From Pedobacter cryoconitis (GTDB lineage Bacteria; Bacteroidota; Bacteroidia; Sphingobacteriales; Sphingobacteriaceae), in contig NZ_CP014504.1 in assembly GCF_001590605.1 (NCBI RefSeq), positions 1,054,001 to 1,118,000 on the forward strand: a stretch of 64,000 nucleotides of DNA. The letters are read 5' to 3'. A program made the translations under genes and the position numbers. Shown in pieces: positions 58,610 to 64,000 of the stretch (positions are counted from its first letter, which is position 1; each line of letters starts with the position of its first letter). The notes under the pieces are model-generated. The model had not been told where the DNA came from, searched no databases, and saw nothing but the letters and a program-made list of their open reading frames with translations.

Positions 58610-61048
58610 ATGCCTCTTTGGTTAAAACGCTCCATTCAAATATTTTCTGGTCTTATTCTCTTAGTCATTGTAATCTTTATCGGCCTTGCAATGTATGTGA
58701 GCGCTAATAAGAAGGAATTGCAAGCTGCTATAACCAAAGAATTAAATAAGAATCTCAACGGTAACCTGACTATTGAGACTATAGAACCCACCTTTCTTAA
58801 AGGCTTTCCCAATGTGTCTGTCTCCTTAAAAAAGGTAGAAATTAAGGATAGCTTATGGAATATTCATCACCATTCGCTGCTAACTGCAGGAGACCTTGAT
58901 ATTTCTGTCAATACGATGGCACTGTTAAAAGGAACTATAGAGATCAGGAAAGTTACGATCAACGACGCCTCAATTTACCTATATACTGATAGTAACGGTT
59001 ACAGTAATACTTCAGTATTTAAGAAAAAACCAGAGAAAGAACCGGAAGTTAAAGAGGAAAGTTCGTCCGCTACTCAAATCAGACGTTTTGATCTGAATGC
59101 CGTCCGGTTTATCCTGGATAACAGGAAAGGTAATAAACTGTTCTTATTTGCGATACAAGACTTTAGTGGTAAAATAGATTATCCATCCTCAGGCTGGAAA
59201 GCAGACGTAAATTTAAAAACGCTGGTACGCAGTCTGGCCTTTAATACAAAAAGGGGAAGTTTTGTAAAAGATAAACTGCTGGAAGGGAAAATGGACATCT
59301 CTTACAATGAAAAAGCAGGTATGATTGAAGTCAAGCCCAATACTTTAAATATAGGAACAGACCCCTTTATCCTGGGGGCAAAATTTAAGCTATCAAAAGA
59401 TCCAGTTGAATTCTCTATCAGTGTAGAAGCACCTCATATACTTTGGAAAAATGCCTCTGCGCTGCTTGCTCCAAATATCACTTCAAGACTGAACATGTTT
59501 AACCTGAATAAACCTATTTTTGCCAAGGCTATTATAGAAGGAAATATGGGCGCAGGGGGTGACCCTTCGATCTTCGTAAAAGCAAGAATAAAGGACAATA
59601 CGCTAACCGGTTTTGGCGGTGTAGTTGATAATTGCAACTTTGCCGGAGTTTATACCAATAACTTTATCAATGGAAAAGGTTATACGGATGAGAATTCCGC
59701 AATTAAACTTTATCATTTTTCTGGTAGTTATAAAGAACTTCCCTTTACCATTGATACCGTCTTTATTCATAACCTGGATAAACCAGTAGCGACAGGTATT
59801 TTTAAATCTCAGTTTAATGTCGCTAAACTGGGAACTCTTTTGGGAACCGATGTTTTAAACTTTACTAAAGGCACGGCCGATGTAAAATTGAACTACAGTG
59901 CGGATATTGTAGACTTTAAGTTGAATAAACCGATGCTGACAGGAACAATCAATGTGAAAAATGCAGATGTAAGTTATGTGCCGAGAAATGTGAACTTTAA
60001 AAACACCTCTATTTTTCTTGACTTTAAAGGGCCTGATTTGCTGATTCATGATATCAGGCTTCAAAGTGGTAAAAGTGTAGTTTTTATGGATGGAAGTGTC
60101 AAAAACTTCTTAAACCTTTATTATAATTCTCCAGAGAAAATCCTATTGAACTGGAGGATGCATAGCCCGGACCTTTATTTAGGTGACTTCCTTGCTTTTC
60201 TGGGGACAAGAAAGAACAGGGTACCTGTTAAATCGAAGAATAAAAGCAATAGTTTTGCTACCCAGATAAATACAATGCTCGAAAAAGGCAATGCAGAAAT
60301 TAATTTACGGGTTGATAAAGTTCATTACAGCAAGTTTACAGGAACAAATGCAACTGCAGATGTTTTCCTTTCTGAAAATGGACTGAGTTTGAAAAATGTA
60401 AGTTTAAAACACGGCGGAGGTTTGATTAAACTGAACGGGAAATTGCAGCAGAATGGTCGTTTAAACAATTTTGCATTAAACACAGTGGTCTCTAATGTGA
60501 ATATCAGTAACTTCTTTTATTCATTTGATAATTTTGGTCTGGAAAGCCCGACTTATAAAAATCTGAGAGGGAGCTTCTTCACCAAGACCAATATTACAGG
60601 GAGCATAGATGGCCAAGGTAAACTTATTCCCAGGTCAATGAATGGAAACGTCAGTTTTGATCTTAAGAAAGGGGCTTTAGTGAATTATAACGCAGTGAAA
60701 AGTATTGGTAAGTTTGCTTTTCCGTTCAGGAACCTGGATAATATTACTTTTGATAACCTTAACGGTAATTTTGATATTAATGGAAGGCTTGTTACTATCA
60801 AACCGATGATGATCAATTCAAGCTTATTGAATATGAATTTAGCAGGTGTTTATGCGACTACCGGAAAGGGGACTAACATACTACTTGATGTGCCACTCCG
60901 AAACCCAAAGAAAGACGAAGATATTATAGATAAGCAGGAGCTTAAAGAGCGGAGGATGAAAGGTATTGTCGTACACATCCTCGCCACAGACGGAGAGGAC
61001 GGTAAGATCAAATTTAAGCTGGTTGGGAAAAAAGATAAGGAAAATTAA
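58610..61048 (+). CDS. AsmA-like membrane-anchored protein
   Basis: 812 aa. An N-terminal membrane helix (residues 7-30) is followed by the AsmA pattern KELQAAITKELNKNLNGNLTIETIEPTFLKGFPNVSVSLKKVEI. A long beta-rich periplasmic part with repeated taco-like strands and a C-terminal GSIDGQGKLI...NGNVSFDLKKGALVN follows. AsmA/TamB-like proteins bridge the envelope and help phospholipid transport to the outer membrane. It ends 4 bases inside a convergent small gene. Confidence 0.85.
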   Translation: MPLWLKRSIQIFSGLILLVIVIFIGLAMYVSANKKELQAAITKELNKNLNGNLTIETIEPTFLKGFPNVSVSLKKVEIKDSLWNIHHHSLLTAGDLDISVNTMALLKGTIEIRKVTINDASIYLYTDSNGYSNTSVFKKKPEKEPEVKEESSSATQIRRFDLNAVRFILDNRKGNKLFLFAIQDFSGKIDYPSSGWKADVNLKTLVRSLAFNTKRGSFVKDKLLEGKMDISYNEKAGMIEVKPNTLNIGTDPFILGAKFKLSKDPVEFSISVEAPHILWKNASALLAPNITSRLNMFNLNKPIFAKAIIEGNMGAGGDPSIFVKARIKDNTLTGFGGVVDNCNFAGVYTNNFINGKGYTDENSAIKLYHFSGSYKELPFTIDTVFIHNLDKPVATGIFKSQFNVAKLGTLLGTDVLNFTKGTADVKLNYSADIVDFKLNKPMLTGTINVKNADVSYVPRNVNFKNTSIFLDFKGPDLLIHDIRLQSGKSVVFMDGSVKNFLNLYYNSPEKILLNWRMHSPDLYLGDFLAFLGTRKNRVPVKSKNKSNSFATQINTMLEKGNAEINLRVDKVHYSKFTGTNATADVFLSENGLSLKNVSLKHGGGLIKLNGKLQQNGRLNNFALNTVVSNVNISNFFYSFDNFGLESPTYKNLRGSFFTKTNITGSIDGQGKLIPRSMNGNVSFDLKKGALVNYNAVKSIGKFAFPFRNLDNITFDNLNGNFDINGRLVTIKPMMINSSLLNMNLAGVYATTGKGTNILLDVPLRNPKKDEDIIDKQELKERRMKGIVVHILATDGEDGKIKFKLVGKKDKEN

Positions 61049-61278
61049 GGCTGTAAGCTTTCAAATTTATCTCCGATTAAAAAGATAAGATCTTCATCTG
61101 CAGTTACCTCATCATTTGTTACCCACATATCATCCTCAGAGAGAAATATTTCAAAGTTTTCCTGACCAGGTATGTCAACGATAAAAATTGAATCGTCATC
61201 ATTTTCAACTTCAGTAATGATCACAGGAATTGTTTCACCTTCAAATTCTACTGAGAATTCTGTTTTTAAATCTGCCAT
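61045..61278 (-). CDS. Small acidic hypothetical protein
   Basis: 77 aa, very acidic (many Asp/Glu), with a beta-rich pattern (FSVEFEGETIPVIITEVEND ... FIVDIPGQENFEIFL). Its stop overlaps the end of the AsmA-like gene, and it starts 12 bases after thiD stops, in the same direction. No family recognised. Confidence 0.7.
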   Translation of the reverse strand: MADLKTEFSVEFEGETIPVIITEVENDDDSIFIVDIPGQENFEIFLSEDDMWVTNDEVTADEDLIFLIGDKFESLQP

Positions 61279-61290
61279 GGGCCAAATATA

Positions 61291-62142
61291 TTAAATTTTC
61301 GCATCCAGATCTAGCTTGATGAGGGGGATAGGGGCATAAAAATGATTCAATGGTCCTTTACCTTTTCCTGTTTTTACATCAATTCCCTCAGCAATAGCAC
61401 GATGTACATAAGATTCTGCATTTTTAATAGCCTCTGGCATTTCCATATTTCTTGCCTTAAAACAGGCAATCGCAGCAGAAAGCGTGCAGCCTGTACCATG
61501 CGTATTCTGACTTGGAATGCGATCATTCCCGAAGGTGAACTCTCTACCTGTTTTATCCAGGTAAAAGTCATAAAGTTTGTTTCCTTTCAAATGCCCACCT
61601 TTAATCAATACCGCCTGTCCACCAAAGTTCAGAACCTGATGTGCTGCAATTTTCATTTGTTCTACGGTAGAAATTTCCATAGCTGTTAAAATAGCGGCCT
61701 CATCCAGATTTGGGGTAACCAGGGCAGTGAGCGGAATCAATAAATTTTTCATTAATTCAATAGTATCTTCTTTCACTAACCGATGTCCGCTTGTAGCCAT
61801 CATAACCGGGTCCAGAATCACAGGGATTTCGGGGTAAAGCTTTAAAATATCAAATATGGCCTTTAATAAGTCTGGATTTGGGATCATACCTATTTTAATG
61901 GCGCTGGGCCTGATATCTTCTATAACTGCTTTAATCTGGTCAATGACTACCATAACAGGTAATTCAAAGAGATTGGTTATCCCCATGGTGTTTTGCGCAG
62001 TAATTGCTGTAATTGCAGAAGTCCCATAACAACCTAAAGCCGCAATGGTCTTCAGATCAGCTTGAATTCCTGCGCCTCCACCACTATCAGAACCGGCAAT
62101 CGTTAATACAGCGGGATAAACATATTTAAAGTCAGTAGGCAT
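61291..62142 (-). CDS. thiD: Hydroxymethylpyrimidine/phosphomethylpyrimidine kinase
   Basis: 283 aa, standard ThiD size. Ribokinase-fold motifs: AVLTIAGSDSGGGAGIQADLKT at the start, KIGMI, VLDPVMMATSGH (substrate/Mg site), LVTPNLDEAAIL, and the C-terminal NTHGTGCTLSAAIAC anion hole with catalytic Asp-equivalent GTGC segment. It phosphorylates HMP and HMP-P in thiamine biosynthesis. No other thi gene is in the window. Confidence 0.95.
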   Translation of the reverse strand: MPTDFKYVYPAVLTIAGSDSGGGAGIQADLKTIAALGCYGTSAITAITAQNTMGITNLFELPVMVVIDQIKAVIEDIRPSAIKIGMIPNPDLLKAIFDILKLYPEIPVILDPVMMATSGHRLVKEDTIELMKNLLIPLTALVTPNLDEAAILTAMEISTVEQMKIAAHQVLNFGGQAVLIKGGHLKGNKLYDFYLDKTGREFTFGNDRIPSQNTHGTGCTLSAAIACFKARNMEMPEAIKNAESYVHRAIAEGIDVKTGKGKGPLNHFYAPIPLIKLDLDAKI

Positions 62143-62551
62143 GCTTGTTTTGAATATAATTGTATTATTTAAAGTAAAACTATCAATATATATACTAATA
62201 ACAAGGAACTGTGATCAAGCTGATCATCCATGAATATCTTTTTTATAATTGTTTGAAGAATATTTTGATGCCGTAATTTTATCTTAAAAGCCATCTATCC
62301 GGGCTGTGCGCTCTTTTCTTAATTCAAAGAAAGTCAGAACCCTATCTTCTTGAAAACTAAATATATTCTTGGTCGTTTTTTTGTTAACGTATAGTAGATA
62401 TCCAGGGAGATTTTTAATTATTAGTTTTTAACCTGACTGTATATCCTGCCTTAATTAAAAAAGGCACCGAGCCACATCAAAGATTAGTTGGTGATCTATC
62501 TGATACCTCCGGGTATGTAGAAGAATTGGAATTAATTTTTAAAAATAAAGT
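62143..62551. other. Gene-free stretch upstream of the histidine kinase
   Basis: This 409-base divergent region between thiD and the kinase should hold both promoters. No thi-box-like riboswitch was recognised by eye. No reading frame of note. Confidence 0.35.
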
Positions 62552-63706
62552 ATGAGCGCTCAAAAAACACAAGAACAACTGCTGGCTGAAATAAAAGAAT
62601 TGAAAACTCAACTGGAGAAAGCCAATGATACTATTGAGGCTATCAAAACAGGCAGAGGCCTCTCAGTGAATCAGGAACATTTTATGCTGCTTGCTAATCA
62701 TATTCCCCAGATTGCCTGGACTAATTTGTTATCCGGAAAATTTAATTTCTTTAATGAGCGCTGGTATGAGTACACAGGCTTATCATTTGATGCCACAATT
62801 GAAGAATCATGGGACAATATTATTCATCCTGATGATCTGGCAGCAACCAGGGAGGAATTCAACCGCTGTATAAAAATAGGAGAGATGTTTGAAATTGAAA
62901 ACCGGTATAAGCGGAATGACGGTGTCTACAGATGGCATCTTAACCGGAGTGTCCCTTTAAGAGATGAAAATAATGAACTCTTGTTTTGGGTGGGCACCGC
63001 AACTGATATTGACGATCAGCGAAGGTCTATTGAAAAGAAAGATGAATTTATTGGAATAGCCAGTCATGAACTAAAAACACCATTAACCAGTTTAAAAGCC
63101 TATTTACAGCTGATCTCCAACTATAAAAAAGAGGTCGTTCCTGGCCAGGTGAAAACTTTTATTGTCAAAGCCGAAAGTTCTATCGTCAAGTTGCAAAATC
63201 TGGTTAATGACTTGCTGGATGTTAGTAAGATACATGCTGGAAAGCTGGATTTTAGTCAATCACAGATGAGTGTCAAAGAGCTGATTACTACTTGTGCAGA
63301 GCATGCGGGCTATATGTTTCCTGATTATAATATTATTTTTAACCCTGGTGCAGAGGTCAGGATTAAAGGAAATACAGAACGCCTGGAGCAAGTACTAATG
63401 AACCTGATTAATAATGCGGTAAAGTACTCTCCACTCCATAAAGATATCATTTTATCATGTACGAAAGAAGGTAATCAGGTCCGGATTTCTGTAACTGATT
63501 ACGGGATCGGGTTATCCACCAGTCAGCTGGATAAGATTTTTGAAAGATTTTATCGTGTTGATGTTAAAAATACCATGGCAGGCGGATTGGGAATGGGTTT
63601 ATACATCTCTATGGAAATTATCAAAAACCACAAAGGTACAATAGGTGTTCAAAGCAGAATTAATAAAGGCTCTACTTTTTACATTTTATTACCTTTGCTT
63701 TCATGA
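62552..63706 (+). CDS. PAS-domain sensor histidine kinase
   Basis: 384 aa. An N-terminal coiled coil (8-32) is followed by a PAS/PAC fold (44-157, IPQIAWTNLLSGKFNFFNERW ... WVGTATDIDD), HisKA with FIGIASHELKTPLTSLKAYL (phosphorylatable H172) and HATPase with NLINNAVKYS, DYGIGLS, GLGMGLYIS. No membrane segment, so it is a cytoplasmic sensor. The next gene (lipoprotein) starts inside its stop codon (ATGA), so they are coupled. No response regulator is adjacent within the window. Confidence 0.93.
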   Translation: MSAQKTQEQLLAEIKELKTQLEKANDTIEAIKTGRGLSVNQEHFMLLANHIPQIAWTNLLSGKFNFFNERWYEYTGLSFDATIEESWDNIIHPDDLAATREEFNRCIKIGEMFEIENRYKRNDGVYRWHLNRSVPLRDENNELLFWVGTATDIDDQRRSIEKKDEFIGIASHELKTPLTSLKAYLQLISNYKKEVVPGQVKTFIVKAESSIVKLQNLVNDLLDVSKIHAGKLDFSQSQMSVKELITTCAEHAGYMFPDYNIIFNPGAEVRIKGNTERLEQVLMNLINNAVKYSPLHKDIILSCTKEGNQVRISVTDYGIGLSTSQLDKIFERFYRVDVKNTMAGGLGMGLYISMEIIKNHKGTIGVQSRINKGSTFYILLPLLS

Positions 63707-64000
63707 AATATGCGTTAACATTCTTGCTTTGTCTTTTCGGCTTGTTCAGCTGTGCTCAGCACTTTAAACTAAACCAGCTTGAATCACTTATAGGTCAGCC
63801 AGTTTCTTCTGTTACTGATAGTCTTGTACAGCATAGATGGGAAGTAAGACCTGAGTTGTCAGGGAAACAAGGACATCAGTTATATAAAACCTTCTCTTTC
63901 GGAAACCATGCCTCTGAACAAGGTAAAGCATTGTCCTGGTTCAGGATTCAGGCAGATAACGAGATTACCAATCAACTTTACTATCAAGTTAGTGGTGCTG
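63703..64000 (+). CDS. Lipoprotein, N-terminal part (3' truncated by window edge)
   Basis: 99 residues are seen. The start ATG overlaps the kinase stop (ATGA). Lipobox LFSC places the lipidated Cys at 17 after a short signal. The mature part is polar (HFKLNQLESLIGQPVSS...). No family recognised. The translational coupling suggests a periplasmic or outer-membrane partner of the cytoplasmic kinase, or simply an operon neighbour. Confidence 0.75.
   Translation, partial: MKYALTFLLCLFGLFSCAQHFKLNQLESLIGQPVSSVTDSLVQHRWEVRPELSGKQGHQLYKTFSFGNHASEQGKALSWFRIQADNEITNQLYYQVSGA

Noticed and set aside
62143..62551. TPP riboswitch upstream of thiD
   Set aside because: No thi-box-like CTGAGA/GACCTGAT-type conserved blocks seen on the minus strand.

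Overview
The window looks like a chromosome segment of a Bacteroidota bacterium, most likely a Pedobacter-like member of the Sphingobacteriaceae. The base composition is AT-rich. Several promoters carry the Bacteroidota-type TAnnTTTG element. The gene types also fit: a sigma/FecR/TonB-receptor trio, LacI regulators of sugar-acid operons, a DUF2723 membrane protein, AsmA-like and PepSY proteins, and tRNA-Asp genes without an encoded CCA. The species call is an inference from gene content.

Layout. 1-5 kb: the end of an MFS transporter, a 33-bp perfect inverted repeat, and a PadR regulator translationally coupled to a DUF2723 membrane protein. 5-14.6 kb: a myo-inositol/glucuronate catabolic region with two LacI regulators, mannonate dehydratase (uxuA), glucuronate isomerase (uxaC), a hexuronate-type MFS transporter, myo-inositol oxygenase and a sodium:solute symporter. 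Together they would import inositol, oxidise it to glucuronate and carry it towards 2-keto-3-deoxygluconate. The fructuronate-to-mannonate step is represented only by a 24-codon relic of an SDR gene. 15-20.3 kb: ECF sigma, FecR, TonB-dependent receptor and a LytTR response regulator that lacks the usual phospho-acceptor Asp.

20.5-26.4 kb: a candidate undescribed peptide (RiPP-like) cluster. It has a 48-aa double-glycine precursor, two paralogous JmjC/cupin-type putative Fe(II)/2-oxoglutarate oxygenases, a C39-peptidase ABC exporter and a short HlyD-type adaptor.

26.5-47.9 kb: a 21.4-kb mobilizable genomic island in a tRNA-Asp gene, bounded by a 14-bp direct repeat of the tRNA 3' end. Its left half is a probable defence cargo: a PIN-GNAT-PUA protein with an ASCH protein, a retron RT-TOPRIM fusion with a recognisable msr-msd RNA, a caspase-like protein with a small partner between IS66 scars, and a TIR protein with a membrane partner. 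Its right half holds MobC, relaxase, accessory proteins, an excisionase-like protein, a HEPN protein, an XRE regulator and the tyrosine integrase. The integrase gene is split by a 2.5-kb group II intron whose removal restores the frame exactly. An ISAon1-like IS lies between the integrase and the tRNA.

48-64 kb: ordinary chromosome. It contains an aspartyl-hydroxylase/HExxH fusion with a PhyH-type oxygenase, an FtsX-type permease, a second tRNA-Asp, a PepSY protein, a pentapeptide-repeat protein, an Rrf2/NAD(P)-binding pair, an AsmA-like protein, ThiD, a PAS histidine kinase and the start of a lipoprotein gene. All functional calls rest on motifs read by eye; no database search was run.
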